Origin: Nitrospirota bacterium | GTDB lineage: Bacteria; Nitrospirota; Thermodesulfovibrionia; Thermodesulfovibrionales; UBA6898 | Length of the DNA: 64,000 nt | Direction: 5' to 3' | Assembly (NCBI GenBank): GCA_016215155.1 | Contig: JACRLQ010000007.1 | Location: 1-64,000 of the forward strand | In this document: in pieces, positions 24,572-33,705 of the stretch | Layout: each line of letters starts with the position of its first letter | Numbering within the stretch: the stretch's first letter is position 1 | Translations under genes and position numbers: made by a program | The notes under the pieces: model-generated | What the model was told of the DNA's origin: nothing | The model's database searches: none | What the model saw: the letters and a program-made list of their open reading frames with translations, nothing else

Positions 24572-26479
24572 ATGAGTCCCGAAAATATAATGGAATTTCT
24601 GAAGAATACACAGCCGTTCCAGCTGCTTGACGAAAGGACATTGGCCGCCGTTTCGGACGGTATAACGGAGGCTATATACCCGGCCGGCTCCACGATCCTC
24701 AAACAGGACGGGCCCCCAAGTGAATATCTGAGGATCATAAAAAAAGGCGGGGTGAAGGTCTATATAGCTCTCGACGGAGAGGAAGACGTCGTCATCGATT
24801 ACAGGGCCGAGGGTGATTCGTTCGGCCTTCTGTCGCTCGTGGGAGGTGACAGATCCAGGGCAAATGTTGTCGCCTATGAGGACACCTCCTGTTATCTGAT
24901 AGACAAAAAGACGATCCAGGGGCTTATGGAGACCAATCCGGCCTTTTCGGAATTCTTCTATAAATCCTTTCTGAACAAGTACATAGACAAGACATATAAA
25001 GAGATGCATAACAAGAGCCTGCTCTACGGCGGAGGGGAAAAGCTTTTCTTTACCACCCCCGTAGGGGAGCTTGCATCGAGGGAGCTTATTACTGCCGGAT
25101 TAGATACTTCCATAAGGGAGTCGGCCGAGCTTATGTCCGCAAACAAGGTGAGCTGCCTCGTCCTTCTGGATTCCGACGGTATCGCCGCCGGGATCGTGAC
25201 CGACAGGGACCTGAGGGAGAAGGTGGTTTCGAAGGCGAGGAACGTCTCCGACCCCGTAAGCGCGATCATGACCGTCCCCCTGATGAAGGTGGAGGCCAGG
25301 GAGTACTGCTTCGAGGCGCTGCTTAAGATGATTCGATATAACATACATCATCTCCTGGTTGTGGACGAGGGCAGGCTCAAAGGGATTATTACCAATCACG
25401 ACCTTATGATGCTTCAGGGCACATCTCCGATCTCCGTGGCCATGGAGATAGAGGCGCAGCAAACGATCGACGGGCTCGCGCCGGTCGCCGGAAAAATAAA
25501 CAAGATCGTGGCGCTTCTTCTTAAAGAGGGGGCCAGGGCAAGCAACATCACCAGGATCATATCCGAGATCAACGACCGTATGGTCAGAAGGGTCCTGGAG
25601 ATAGCGGAGAGGAAGTTCGGCGCCCCGCCTTTGAGCTACTGCTGGATCGCCTTCGGCAGCGAAGGCAGGAAGGAACAGACCTTCAAGACCGACCAGGACA
25701 ATGCGATCATTTATGAGAACCCAAAGTCCGAGGAGGACGAAAAAAGGGCCCTTGAGTATTTTTCCGGGTTTACGGTCTTCGTAAGGGACTCGCTTGTCAG
25801 GTGCGGGTTTCCGCTTTGCCCCGCAAACTACATGGCGAGCAATCCAAAGTGGTGCCAGCCTGTAAAAAGCTGGGAGTCTCTTTTTTACCGCTGGATCTCG
25901 AGCCCGACCCCCGAGTCGGTCCTCCATTCATTGATCTTCTTCGATTTCAGGCCGTTAAGCGGTAATCTGAAGCTGGCCGAAAATCTCAGGGTCTACCTGG
26001 AAAAGATACTCAAGGGCCAGAATATATTCCTTGCCCGCATGGCCTCCGTCATCACAAACAACCGGCCTCCGCTGGGCTTTTTCAGGACCTTTGTCGTCGA
26101 AAAAAGCGGCGAGCACAAGGACCGGCTGGACCTTAAATTAAGGGGTGTCGGCCCCATGGTAGACATCGCCAGGCTGTTCGCCCTTGAATCCGGTGTGATG
26201 GAGACATCGACGCTCGAAAGGATAAAGGCGATGAAGCCAGTCCATCCGGTCATTATCGAACTCGGGGATGAACTGGAACAGGCCTTCGAGTTCATCTCTT
26301 TATTGAGGATACATCACCAGATGGGGCTCATAGAAAGGGGACTTCCCCCGGACAATTTTATAAACCCCAACAGATTAAGCAACATGGAAAAAAAATCCCT
26401 GCGTGAGTCTTTCCAGCTGGTGCTTAAGATACAGGACGCTATCGTTGAATTATTCAGGGCCGGGATGGTCGGCGGATGA
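24572..26479 (+). CDS. cNMP-binding/CBS/DUF294 putative nucleotidyltransferase, copy 2
   Basis: A 635-residue intact version of the architecture seen at 21027: cyclic-nucleotide-binding domain (about 15-130), two complete CBS motifs (about 165-285), DUF294 nucleotidyltransferase (about 325-455) with F-G-S-E-G-R-K-E-Q and T-D-Q-D-N-A, and a C-terminal DUF294_C domain with E-K-S-G-E-H-K-D. Proteins like this often sit beside VC_2705-type acetate symporters and DnaQ-like exonucleases, exactly as here, and may relay a nucleotide signal to transport. The start aligns with copy 1 but has no Shine-Dalgarno. It overlaps the exonuclease gene by four bases. Confidence 0.9.
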   Translation: MSPENIMEFLKNTQPFQLLDERTLAAVSDGITEAIYPAGSTILKQDGPPSEYLRIIKKGGVKVYIALDGEEDVVIDYRAEGDSFGLLSLVGGDRSRANVVAYEDTSCYLIDKKTIQGLMETNPAFSEFFYKSFLNKYIDKTYKEMHNKSLLYGGGEKLFFTTPVGELASRELITAGLDTSIRESAELMSANKVSCLVLLDSDGIAAGIVTDRDLREKVVSKARNVSDPVSAIMTVPLMKVEAREYCFEALLKMIRYNIHHLLVVDEGRLKGIITNHDLMMLQGTSPISVAMEIEAQQTIDGLAPVAGKINKIVALLLKEGARASNITRIISEINDRMVRRVLEIAERKFGAPPLSYCWIAFGSEGRKEQTFKTDQDNAIIYENPKSEEDEKRALEYFSGFTVFVRDSLVRCGFPLCPANYMASNPKWCQPVKSWESLFYRWISSPTPESVLHSLIFFDFRPLSGNLKLAENLRVYLEKILKGQNIFLARMASVITNNRPPLGFFRTFVVEKSGEHKDRLDLKLRGVGPMVDIARLFALESGVMETSTLERIKAMKPVHPVIIELGDELEQAFEFISLLRIHHQMGLIERGLPPDNFINPNRLSNMEKKSLRESFQLVLKIQDAIVELFRAGMVGG

Positions 26480-27144
26480 TAGCAGGCTGCAGGGACATGA
26501 TCTCAGGGCTTTTTTCAAAAAAGAATGATGCGCTGGGCATTCCTCTTTCAGAGGCGGGGTATGTAGTCGTGGACACGGAACTGACCGGGCTCGACGTAAA
26601 GAAGGATTCGATCATTTCCATCGGCGCGGTCAGGATGAAGGGCGGCCGGATAGAGCTGGGGGCCCAGTTTTACAGGCTTATAAACCCCTCGACCGAGATG
26701 GGTCATGAAGGCATCGTGGTGCATGGCATAACGCCTTCGGATGTAGCTCAACAACCGCTTCTTGAGCAGGTCTTTTCGGAATTCCTCGATTTCTGCGGGG
26801 ACGACATCGTCGTTGGACATTTCATCTCCCTGGACCTCGATTTCATCAACAAGGAGATGAAGCGGAGCCGCGGCACGAACCTTAAAAACAGCGCCGTGGA
26901 TACCTGTAAAATTTATGAATGGGTAAAATCGAACGAGGGGTCCTCCGGGAGTTATCACTCCGGCAGCGTCCGCGACCTCGATCTTTTCTCACTGGCCCGG
27001 GAATACGGTGTGCCCGTAAGCGAGGGCCATAACGCTCTCAGTGACGCGTTCATCACCGCACAGCTTTTCCAGAGGTTCATGAGCATCCTTCCGGGGCTCG
27101 GCGTCAGGACCGCCCGGGACCTCGTGAAGGTCGGAAGACCGTGA
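26476..27144 (+). CDS. DnaQ-like 3'-5' exonuclease
   Basis: A 222-residue DEDDh-type exonuclease. ExoI (V-V-D-T-E-L-T-G-L), ExoII (V-V-G-H-F-I-S-L-D-L-D-F) and ExoIII (H-N-A-L-S-D, giving His-x4-Asp) are all present. It resembles the epsilon/PolC exonuclease family and stands alone without a polymerase. It overlaps the DUF294 gene (ATGA). This pairing recurs next to acetate-type symporters, so it may act in a signalling context (for example nucleotide turnover) rather than proofreading; that is inference. Confidence 0.88.
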   Translation: MIAGCRDMISGLFSKKNDALGIPLSEAGYVVVDTELTGLDVKKDSIISIGAVRMKGGRIELGAQFYRLINPSTEMGHEGIVVHGITPSDVAQQPLLEQVFSEFLDFCGDDIVVGHFISLDLDFINKEMKRSRGTNLKNSAVDTCKIYEWVKSNEGSSGSYHSGSVRDLDLFSLAREYGVPVSEGHNALSDAFITAQLFQRFMSILPGLGVRTARDLVKVGRP

Positions 27145-27238
27145 AAAAAATATCAAAGAAGGAGGTGACAAAAGGGCGCAAAAAACATGAGTACGAAATA
27201 AGTTCTAAGTAGAAACAAATTATATTTAAGGAGGAACA

Positions 27239-27520
27239 ATGGCAAAGGAATTACAAGGATTAGACCAACAGAAACTCAAAGACTATTGGAGCTACAACAT
27301 CAGGCTCACGACCATGACGATGGTCATATGGTTCGTGGTCACGTATGTCGCAATCTTCTTTGCGCCCGAACTCGACAAAATCGTTATTGCCGGCTTCCCG
27401 ATGGGCTACTACATGGGGGCCCAGGGCTCACTCATTGTTTTCGTTATTCTCATCTTCAACTATTCGAACAAGATGAACAAGGCTGACAAAGACTACGGCG
27501 TGGAAGAGGAGGAAGAATAA
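27239..27520 (+). CDS. DUF4212 small subunit of sodium/substrate symporter
   Basis: A 93-residue membrane protein with two hydrophobic segments and an acidic C-terminal tail (E-E-E-E). The Y-W-x-Y-N-x-R-L-T start and the Y-Y-M-G-A-Q-G-S segment are typical of DUF4212 proteins, which accompany VC_2705-type symporters as a small subunit. An excellent ribosome binding site (AAGGAGG, about 27228-27234) precedes it. The symporter gene starts one base after its stop, so both are made together. Confidence 0.92.
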   Translation: MAKELQGLDQQKLKDYWSYNIRLTTMTMVIWFVVTYVAIFFAPELDKIVIAGFPMGYYMGAQGSLIVFVILIFNYSNKMNKADKDYGVEEEEE

Positions 27521-27521
27521 T

Positions 27522-29549
27522 ATGGCAGGAGTAGGATCAAAAGGATTTCTGGATAATTTAGCGAAGATTTACGCGATCTACACAGGCGGGTTCATAGTAT
27601 TTGTCATCGGGCTTGCTATAGCCGAGCAGATGGGCCTGTCGAACAAGATGATCGGTTACACCTTCATGGGTCTGACCATCGCCCTCTATGCCTTCATCGG
27701 CATATCGTCGAGGACGGCCAAGATCTCCGAGTATTACGTTGCCGGACGTTCCGTCCCGCCGGTATTTAACGGCATGGCGACCGGCTCTGACTGGATGTCT
27801 GCCGCATCGTTTATCGGCATGGCAGGCACGATCTTCGGCCTCGGTTATGACGGCCTTGCCTACGTCATGGGCTGGACGGGCGGCTATGTTCTTCTTGCCG
27901 TCTTCCTCGGACCATACCTCAGGAAATTCGGGCAGTATACAATTCCTGACTTTCTCGGCGCACGGTTTGGCGGACATGCTGCGCGTACGATCGGCATCAT
28001 TGCGGCAATCACCGCCTCATTCACCTACCTGATCGCGCAGGTCACGGGTGTCGGTATCATCATGAGTAGGTTTCTAGGGCTTGACTTCGCCACCGGCGTG
28101 TTCGTCGGTCTTGCGGGCATCCTCGTATGCTCGATGCTCGGCGGGATGAAGGCGGTCACCTGGACCCAGGTTGCCCAGTATATCATCCTGATCATCGCGT
28201 ACTTGATCCCTCCCATTACGATGTCCCAGAAGGTGACCGGGTTCCCGATCCCTGAGCTTACATATGGGACAGTGCTGCAGAAGATCGATGCAAAAGAAAA
28301 GGCCATTAACCTGGATCAGAAGGAAAAGGATGTCCGGGCACTATGGAAGGCCGATTCTGATAAGATCGCAGCGGACATAAAGGGCCTCCCCGGAAGTCTG
28401 GACGCAAAGAAGGCCGACCTTCAGGGAAAGATAGCGGCCCTGACACCTGAGTCTCCGGCAGGCGAAAAGGAGAAGCTCGAAAAGGCGATAGCCGGACTCC
28501 CGAAGACTCCTGAAGAAGCAAAGGAAAAATGGGAGGCGGCAAAGAAGAAGGCCGATACCCAGGCAAAAGAGATCAAGCCCTATCTCCAGCCTTTCGCAAG
28601 GCTTGACATGAAGAACATGCTGGCGCTGACCTTCTGCCTCATGGTCGGAACGGCAGGACTTCCCCACATCCTGATGAGGTACTATACGACCCCGTCGGTG
28701 CAGGACGCCCGTAAGTCAGTGGGCTGGTCTCTGTTTTTCATATTCCTGCTTTATTTTACGGCCCCGTCCGTTGCGGCCTTCGCAAGGAACGAGGTCTTAA
28801 ACAGTGTCATCGGACTGCCGATTGCACAGTTGCCGCAGTGGATGGCGAACTGGGGCAAGGTCGGTCTGGTGTCGTTCAAGGACATCAACGCCGACGGAAT
28901 ACTTCAGTTCTATGAACTCACGATCGGCGCGGACGCGATCGTGCTTGCGATGCCCGAGATCGCGGGCCTTCCGTACACCATCTCCGGACTGGTCGCGGCC
29001 GGTGGTCTTGCAGCGGCCCTCTCAACAGCGGACGGTCTGCTTCTGACCATCTCGAACGCGCTTTCGCATGACCTTTATTACAAGATGATCAACCCCAAGG
29101 CATCCATCAATGTCAGGTTGGCCATCTCCAGGACGCTGCTTGTCATGGTTGCTCTTATTTCAGCTTACGTTGCAACCTTCAAGCTGACGATCATCGTCGA
29201 GCTGGTCGCCTGGGCGTTTTCTATCGCCGCGGCGTCCTTCTTCCCCGCGCTCGTCATGGGCATCTGGGACAAGAGATCGAACAAGTGGGGTTGCCTTGCA
29301 GGTATGTATATCGGCTTCATATCATGTGTTTCCTACATGATCGCCAGCCGTTTCTACGGCTTCGATATCTGGGGCATCAAGACCATTTCATCCGGTCTCT
29401 TCGGGATACCGGCAGGCTTCATCGCTACCTATGTGGTTTCGAGGATGACTACTCCTCCTTCGCAGGAGCTGCAGGACTTTGTCGAGTCCGTCCGTATTCC
29501 CAGGGGCGCGGCAAAGGAGCATGAAGAAGGAATGGTTACAGGTCACTAA
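27522..29549 (+). CDS. VC_2705-type sodium:solute symporter (probable acetate/monocarboxylate uptake)
   Basis: A 675-residue inner-membrane sodium:solute symporter of the SLC5 family, related to ActP. About 13 membrane segments are visible, along with the Y-Y-V-A-G-R-S-V-P-P and G-S-D-W-M-S-A-A-S-F motifs near the N-terminus. A highly charged insert of about 100 residues (about 254-357, many Lys, Glu and Ala, likely coiled coil) interrupts two membrane segments. The DUF4212 partner upstream and acetyl-CoA synthetase downstream point to uptake of acetate or a similar short acid, driven by sodium. Confidence 0.9.
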   Translation: MAGVGSKGFLDNLAKIYAIYTGGFIVFVIGLAIAEQMGLSNKMIGYTFMGLTIALYAFIGISSRTAKISEYYVAGRSVPPVFNGMATGSDWMSAASFIGMAGTIFGLGYDGLAYVMGWTGGYVLLAVFLGPYLRKFGQYTIPDFLGARFGGHAARTIGIIAAITASFTYLIAQVTGVGIIMSRFLGLDFATGVFVGLAGILVCSMLGGMKAVTWTQVAQYIILIIAYLIPPITMSQKVTGFPIPELTYGTVLQKIDAKEKAINLDQKEKDVRALWKADSDKIAADIKGLPGSLDAKKADLQGKIAALTPESPAGEKEKLEKAIAGLPKTPEEAKEKWEAAKKKADTQAKEIKPYLQPFARLDMKNMLALTFCLMVGTAGLPHILMRYYTTPSVQDARKSVGWSLFFIFLLYFTAPSVAAFARNEVLNSVIGLPIAQLPQWMANWGKVGLVSFKDINADGILQFYELTIGADAIVLAMPEIAGLPYTISGLVAAGGLAAALSTADGLLLTISNALSHDLYYKMINPKASINVRLAISRTLLVMVALISAYVATFKLTIIVELVAWAFSIAAASFFPALVMGIWDKRSNKWGCLAGMYIGFISCVSYMIASRFYGFDIWGIKTISSGLFGIPAGFIATYVVSRMTTPPSQELQDFVESVRIPRGAAKEHEEGMVTGH

Positions 29550-29569
29550 AAAGGAAGGTTTAAGCGTCA

Positions 29570-29589
29570 GCCCCCCGGCAACGGGGGGC
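29570..29589 (+). terminator. GC-rich hairpin after the symporter gene
   Basis: GCCCCCCG (29570-29577) and CGGGGGGC (29582-29589) form a perfect 8-bp stem with loop GCAA. It lacks an immediate T run, so it may stabilise the upstream message or attenuate rather than stop transcription into the YggT-like gene. Confidence 0.6.
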
Positions 29590-29604
29590 CGGCGCCTATA
29601 AAAA

Positions 29605-29928
29605 ATGGAAATATTAAAACAGGTATATTATTACTTTGACTACACCCTGCAGTTTTTCATGTGGCTGGTCATAGGCAGGGTCGCGGCCCAGGTAGTCATC
29701 CGCAACCCGAACAATGTCATTTTGAACATGTTCATACGTTTCACCGAACCTCTATACAATCTTATAAAAAAGATCTTCCCCTTTTCACGGGTCCCGGAGG
29801 CCAAAAAGAATTCTACGTGGGGGCTCCTCGACGGTATGGTCCCGATTATTTTGATCCTGGGTATCTTTCTCATTCTCCGACCGCTGGTGCGCATTATCGT
29901 CAGCGTGATCGTGGTGAATTATAAATAA
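29605..29928 (+). CDS. YggT family membrane protein
   Basis: A 107-residue protein with two hydrophobic segments (about 13-32 and 73-102) separated by a short polar region. The first segment ends in R-V-A-A-Q-V-V and the following N-x-I-L-N-x-F-I-R-F-T-E-P-L-Y block matches the YggT family pattern. The family's role is not well defined; links to osmotic stress and cell division have been proposed. No strong Shine-Dalgarno is seen. It sits between the symporter and acs genes. Confidence 0.65.
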   Translation: MEILKQVYYYFDYTLQFFMWLVIGRVAAQVVIRNPNNVILNMFIRFTEPLYNLIKKIFPFSRVPEAKKNSTWGLLDGMVPIILILGIFLILRPLVRIIVSVIVVNYK

Positions 29929-29961
29929 GAACGATAATATAAATTAATATACAATTAAGTA

Positions 29962-29990
29962 TTGCTTATAATTGAATTTCGTATTATACT
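29962..29990 (+). promoter_or_regulatory. candidate sigma-70 promoter of acs
   Basis: TTGCTT (29962-29967) and TATACT (29985-29990) are separated by 17 bases. The 118-base gap between the YggT-like gene and acs is A/T-rich, consistent with a separate promoter for acs. Confidence 0.45.
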
Positions 29991-30046
29991 GATTTGGTTT
30001 CTGATTTCCGGCTTAAATTAATTCCAATATGAAGGAGGATTTTGTT

Positions 30047-32023
30047 ATGTCAGATGTCAAGCAGATGGAAGTCTTGATGGATGAGAAGAGGACCTTCCCG
30101 CCATCAAAGGAATTCAGCGCAAAGGCGCATATCAAGAGCCTGGCTGAGTATGAGGCCCTGTACAAAAGATCGGTCGAGGACCCTGAGGGCTTCTGGGGCG
30201 AGATGGCCGAGAAGAACCTGACCTGGTTCAAGAAATGGGACAAGGTCCTGGACTATGACTTCAATAAACCCTACATCAAGTGGTTTACCGGCGGCAAGCT
30301 GAATGTCTCCTACAACTGCCTCGACCGGCATATCAATACCGTGAGGCGCAACAAGGCCGCGATCATCTGGGAGGCGGACGACGGTTCATACAAGACCTAT
30401 ACCTATCAGCAGCTCTTCATGGAGGTCAACCGGTTCGCGAACGTCCTGAAGAAAAACGGCATAAAAAAAGGCGACCGGGTGACCATCTATCTTCCGATGA
30501 TCCCGGAGCTTGCGATATCGATGCTGGCCTGCTCGAGGATCGGCGCAATACACAGCATCGTCTTCGGCGGGTTCAGCGCCTCGGCCTTGAGGGACAGGAT
30601 ACAGGACTGCCAGTCATCGCTGGTGATCACCTCCGACAAGGGTGTCAGGGGCGGCAAGTTCGTCCCGCTCAAGTCCAACTGCGACGAGGCAATAGAAGAG
30701 TGCCCGACGGTAGAAAAGATGATCGTGGTAAAGAGGGGCGACGGCGAGGTCGCGATGAAAGAAGGCAGGGACCTCTGGTGGTCTGACCAGATGGGCGCCG
30801 CTGACATAAAGAACGTCTGCGAGCCCGAACAGATGGACGCCGAAGACCCGCTCTTTATCCTCTATACCTCCGGCTCCACGGGCAAACCAAAGGGAGTGCT
30901 CCATACCACCGGCGGTTATGCCCTTTATACCAATCTCACATTTAAGTATATTTTCGACTATCACGAGGAAGACATCCATTTCTGCACGGCCGACATCGGC
31001 TGGGTCACGGGCCACAGCTACATAGTCTATGGGCCTCTGAGCGTCGGGGCGACAAGCGTTATGTTCGAAGGCGTCCCCACATATCCTAACCCCGGACGCT
31101 TCTGGGACATCTGCGAAAAGCACAGGATCAACATTTTTTATACCGCGCCTACCGCTATCAGGGCGCTGATGAGGGAAGGGGAAAAGTGGGTCGCGGCCCA
31201 CGACCTTTCATCGCTGAGGGTCCTTGGGTCTGTCGGCGAGCCTATCAACCCCGAGGCCTGGATGTGGTATCACATAAATGTCGGTAAGGAGAAACTCCCG
31301 ATAGTGGACACCTGGTGGCAGACCGAAACCGGCGGGATACTGATCACCCCGCTTCCGGGCGCGATGACCCTTAAGCCGGGGTCCGCGACAAGGCCGTTCT
31401 TCGGTGTCGTGCCGGCTGTTCTGAAGGACGACGGGTCGCCCGCCGGAGTGAACGAGGGCGGCAAGCTGGTAATAGAGAAGCCCTGGCCGGGAATGCTCAG
31501 GGGAACCTACGGCGATCCTGAGAACAAGAGGATTAAGGAAGTCTATTTCTCCCAGTACGCAGGGAAGTATTTCACCGGCGACGGGGCTAGGGTGGACGAA
31601 GACGGCGACTACTGGCTTATGGGTCGCATAGATGATGTTATCAATATCTCCGGCCACAGGCTTGGAACGGCTGAAGTCGAGTCTGCCCTGGTGAGCCATG
31701 CCAAGGTCGCGGAGGCCGCTGTCGTGGGCTATCCCCACGAAATCAAGGGCGAGGGCATATATGTCTATGTGACGCTCAAGCAGGGTATCGAGCCCACGGA
31801 TGCCCTCAAGAAGGAACTGATAGGCCATGTAAGGACGGTGATCGGGCCTATCGCCACGCCCGACAAGCTCCAGTTCGCGCCGGGTCTGCCGAAGACCCGC
31901 TCGGGTAAGATCATGAGGAGGATCCTCCGGAAGATCGCGCACAATCAGGTGGAGGAGCTGGGCGATACCTCGACCCTGGCCGATCCTTCAGTGGTTGACA
32001 GCCTGGTCAAAGAGAGACTCTAG
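30047..32023 (+). CDS. acs: acetyl-CoA synthetase (acetate-CoA ligase, AMP-forming)
   Basis: An enzyme of 658 residues that converts acetate, ATP and CoA to acetyl-CoA through acetyl-AMP. Core motifs are present: [11 protein letters not shown] (phosphate loop), the W-W-Q-T-E-T-G block, [12 protein letters not shown] hinge region, and the C-terminal [11 protein letters not shown], whose lysine is a known acetylation site for control. ATG 30047 follows AAGGAGG (30032-30038) at a good distance; the longer frame from 30029 begins inside that site. Placed after an acetate-type symporter, it completes an uptake-and-activation route. Confidence 0.96.
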   Translation: MSDVKQMEVLMDEKRTFPPSKEFSAKAHIKSLAEYEALYKRSVEDPEGFWGEMAEKNLTWFKKWDKVLDYDFNKPYIKWFTGGKLNVSYNCLDRHINTVRRNKAAIIWEADDGSYKTYTYQQLFMEVNRFANVLKKNGIKKGDRVTIYLPMIPELAISMLACSRIGAIHSIVFGGFSASALRDRIQDCQSSLVITSDKGVRGGKFVPLKSNCDEAIEECPTVEKMIVVKRGDGEVAMKEGRDLWWSDQMGAADIKNVCEPEQMDAEDPLFILYTSGSTGKPKGVLHTTGGYALYTNLTFKYIFDYHEEDIHFCTADIGWVTGHSYIVYGPLSVGATSVMFEGVPTYPNPGRFWDICEKHRINIFYTAPTAIRALMREGEKWVAAHDLSSLRVLGSVGEPINPEAWMWYHINVGKEKLPIVDTWWQTETGGILITPLPGAMTLKPGSATRPFFGVVPAVLKDDGSPAGVNEGGKLVIEKPWPGMLRGTYGDPENKRIKEVYFSQYAGKYFTGDGARVDEDGDYWLMGRIDDVINISGHRLGTAEVESALVSHAKVAEAAVVGYPHEIKGEGIYVYVTLKQGIEPTDALKKELIGHVRTVIGPIATPDKLQFAPGLPKTRSGKIMRRILRKIAHNQVEELGDTSTLADPSVVDSLVKERL

Positions 32024-32027
32024 CAAA

Positions 32028-32064
32028 AAAAAATCCGGGCATCGGCAATGGTGCCCGGATTTTA
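32028..32064. terminator. bidirectional-looking terminator after acs
   Basis: AATCCGGGCA (32032-32041) and TGCCCGGATT (32052-32061) form a perfect 10-bp stem, with A residues before and T residues after. This is a clear factor-independent terminator for acs. Confidence 0.85.
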
Positions 32065-32154
32065 CGCTGAGGATAAATTTACAAAATATACCGGTATCTA
32101 TTAAAATATCGCAAAATTATAAACCAACTTTTTAATAAGGAGAATAAGTAAAAA

Positions 32155-32502
32155 ATGTCCAGAAGATCATTACAGGTTTTGATGGTTGTTATGCTTATTG
32201 CGGCAGTGGCATTGGTATTGTCCGGCTGCGCGAAACCCGCGGCGGGTATCAAGGATGAGGAGGCGATCAAGGCCATCACGACAACTGTTGAAGGCAACGT
32301 CAAGGGGTACAAGCTTGCGTCTCCGATTACGATTCTCGAAAGGGGCGCCAAGAACCAGGCAGGCGAATTTCCGTTTAAGGTTGAATACACCGTCACCCTC
32401 CAGGACGGAAGTTCCAAGAAGGAGACTATGACCTATCTTGTTTCTCCAGGGGGTGTAGACTCGATGGGTGTGAATGTATTTAATGCGGTTGAGGCGAAAT
32501 AA
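32155..32502 (+). CDS. small lipoprotein of unknown function
   Basis: A 115-residue exported lipoprotein. A basic start and hydrophobic stretch lead to the lipobox L-S-G-C, making Cys23-24 the likely lipidated residue. The mature part is short, with alternating strands (Y-T-V-T-L-Q-D-G-S-S-K-K-E-T) suggesting a small beta-rich domain. I do not recognise the family. A ribosome binding site (AAGGAGAA) precedes it, and strong terminators lie on both sides, so it is a single-gene unit. Confidence 0.75.
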   Translation: MSRRSLQVLMVVMLIAAVALVLSGCAKPAAGIKDEEAIKAITTTVEGNVKGYKLASPITILERGAKNQAGEFPFKVEYTVTLQDGSSKKETMTYLVSPGGVDSMGVNVFNAVEAK

Positions 32503-32527
32503 ACAGTTTACGCCGGTACATTGGCTG

Positions 32528-32563
32528 AAAAAGGGTTGCGGTACGGCCGCAGCCCTTTTTTTT
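32528..32563 (+). terminator. factor-independent terminator of the lipoprotein gene
   Basis: AAAGGGTTGCGG and CCGCAGCCCTTT pair with one G-T wobble around a 4-base loop and run directly into a stretch of T residues. Confidence 0.88.
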
Positions 32564-32613
32564 ATCGGGTGTCAGAGTTTCAGCGATGATGAACAATAAA
32601 GAAACGGAGACAG

Positions 32614-33189
32614 ATGTTTATGGTGATTGACCGTCTTAAAAAGATTATTGGCAAGGGACCGGTGATAGACAAGCGTGTCCTTGACCGCCTAGCCGGAATG
32701 ACCGAGACGCAGAAGGACGAGGAACTGCAGTCGATGCTCTATGAGATGGCCTTTCAGAACGCAGTCCGGTTTACTTATGATGAGTTGAAGAAGCAAGGTC
32801 ACTTCAGTGGACTCGACAGAAATACTTTTTTCAATGAGATGCTGCTCGTAAACTTCTGGATGATGGAGAAGGTTTTTTCGAAATACAGGCCAGGCATAGC
32901 CAAAAAAATGCATCTGCATTATTTCGGTTTGCTCCCGGATATGGCTGAAAGATACGCCGCTCTGATGTCCAGATTCAGGACCTATAACCTGTGCTGGGAT
33001 GAGTTCACCGGACACCATGACGAATTCGGACTTGAGGTCGGAAAAAACCTCTTCGGGAACGAGGCGGTATATCCTGAAAAAACGGTCTCCTTCTGGCTTA
33101 TTTCCTACACCGACGAAAGTATAAAGCGGTATAAAAAAGTCAGAAAAGAGCTGCGCGAGGCGGGACTGATTGTGAAGAAGGAAGAATGA
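32614..33189 (+). CDS. conserved-looking protein of unknown function
   Basis: A 191-residue soluble protein without recognised motifs. It is mostly helical and rich in aromatic residues (M-H-L-H-Y-F-G-L-L-P-D-M, N-L-C-W-D-E-F) and charged residues. It has no signal peptide or membrane segment. Codon use matches the neighbours and no internal stops or shifts are seen, so the gene looks real. ATG 32614 and ATG 32623 are both possible starts. It stands alone between a terminator and a repeat element. Confidence 0.6.
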   Translation: MFMVIDRLKKIIGKGPVIDKRVLDRLAGMTETQKDEELQSMLYEMAFQNAVRFTYDELKKQGHFSGLDRNTFFNEMLLVNFWMMEKVFSKYRPGIAKKMHLHYFGLLPDMAERYAALMSRFRTYNLCWDEFTGHHDEFGLEVGKNLFGNEAVYPEKTVSFWLISYTDESIKRYKKVRKELREAGLIVKKEE

Positions 33190-33190
33190 A

Positions 33191-33357
33191 CAGGCTGTTG
33201 AAAAAGTGTTTTCAGATGTTTTAGCGTCATTCCCGTGCAGACGGGAATCCATTGTTTTTAAGGCGTTTGGATACCCGCTGCTTAAAGCCCCTGCTGTTGG
33301 CTTCGCGAGTATGACGGCTCTAACTGACAAAATGAGAGTTTTTTTCAACAGCCTGTG
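33191..33357. repeat. foldback (MITE-like) repeat, copy A
   Basis: The element starts CAGGCTGTTGAAAAAG and ends with the inverted version TTTTTTTCAACAGCCTG, giving terminal inverted repeats of about 16 bases. Inside lies an ATTCCCGTGCAGACGGGAAT hairpin. A nearly identical sequence lies in reverse orientation at 62657-62796. Copy A has a changed central segment (about 33281-33306). The structure suggests a non-autonomous mobile or REP-like element. Confidence 0.65.
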
Positions 33358-33705
33358 AAGTATTGAAACTTTGAGCAGTACTCCTTCGCACGCTTTAAAA
33401 AATAAAGGTTCCTCAGGTTTTGTATGGGTATTGATCCTCCCCCTGGCGGCAATGGGAGGGACAGTGATCCCAATGTCCACGGGAATCCCGGAAGAACCAA
33501 AATAAAGAGGGGGTTTATTCCTCCCCTGAAGATAAGGGGAGTTTACCCGCCTCTGGCGGCACCGAAGTTTACCTGCCTTCGCCAGCGCCAAAGGCGACCA
33601 GGGACGACCAGGGGCGAGGAGGGTTATGAGGTCTTACCCGCTTCACTGAAGGGTTCCAATAAAATCATTCTTTTTCTTTACAGTGGCATTATTGTATAAT
33701 TAAGT
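33358..33705. other. intergenic region with short G/C foldbacks
   Basis: There is no convincing gene in these 348 bases. Between about 33530 and 33625 there are several short inverted segments (CCGCCTCTGGCGG, CGCCAGCGCCAAAGGCG). An open frame at 33424-33699 runs through this repeat and has no coding character. A TATAAT at 33695-33700 lies just before the next frame. Confidence 0.4.

Noticed and set aside
27160-27185. GG-N10-GC spacing upstream of the DUF4212 gene
   Set aside because: The spacing occurs but the flanking bases (AGGTGA, GGGC) do not fit the -24/-12 consensus.
33424-33699. Open frame of 91 codons
   Set aside because: It runs through short foldback repeats rich in Gly, Pro and Arg codons, with no ribosome site.
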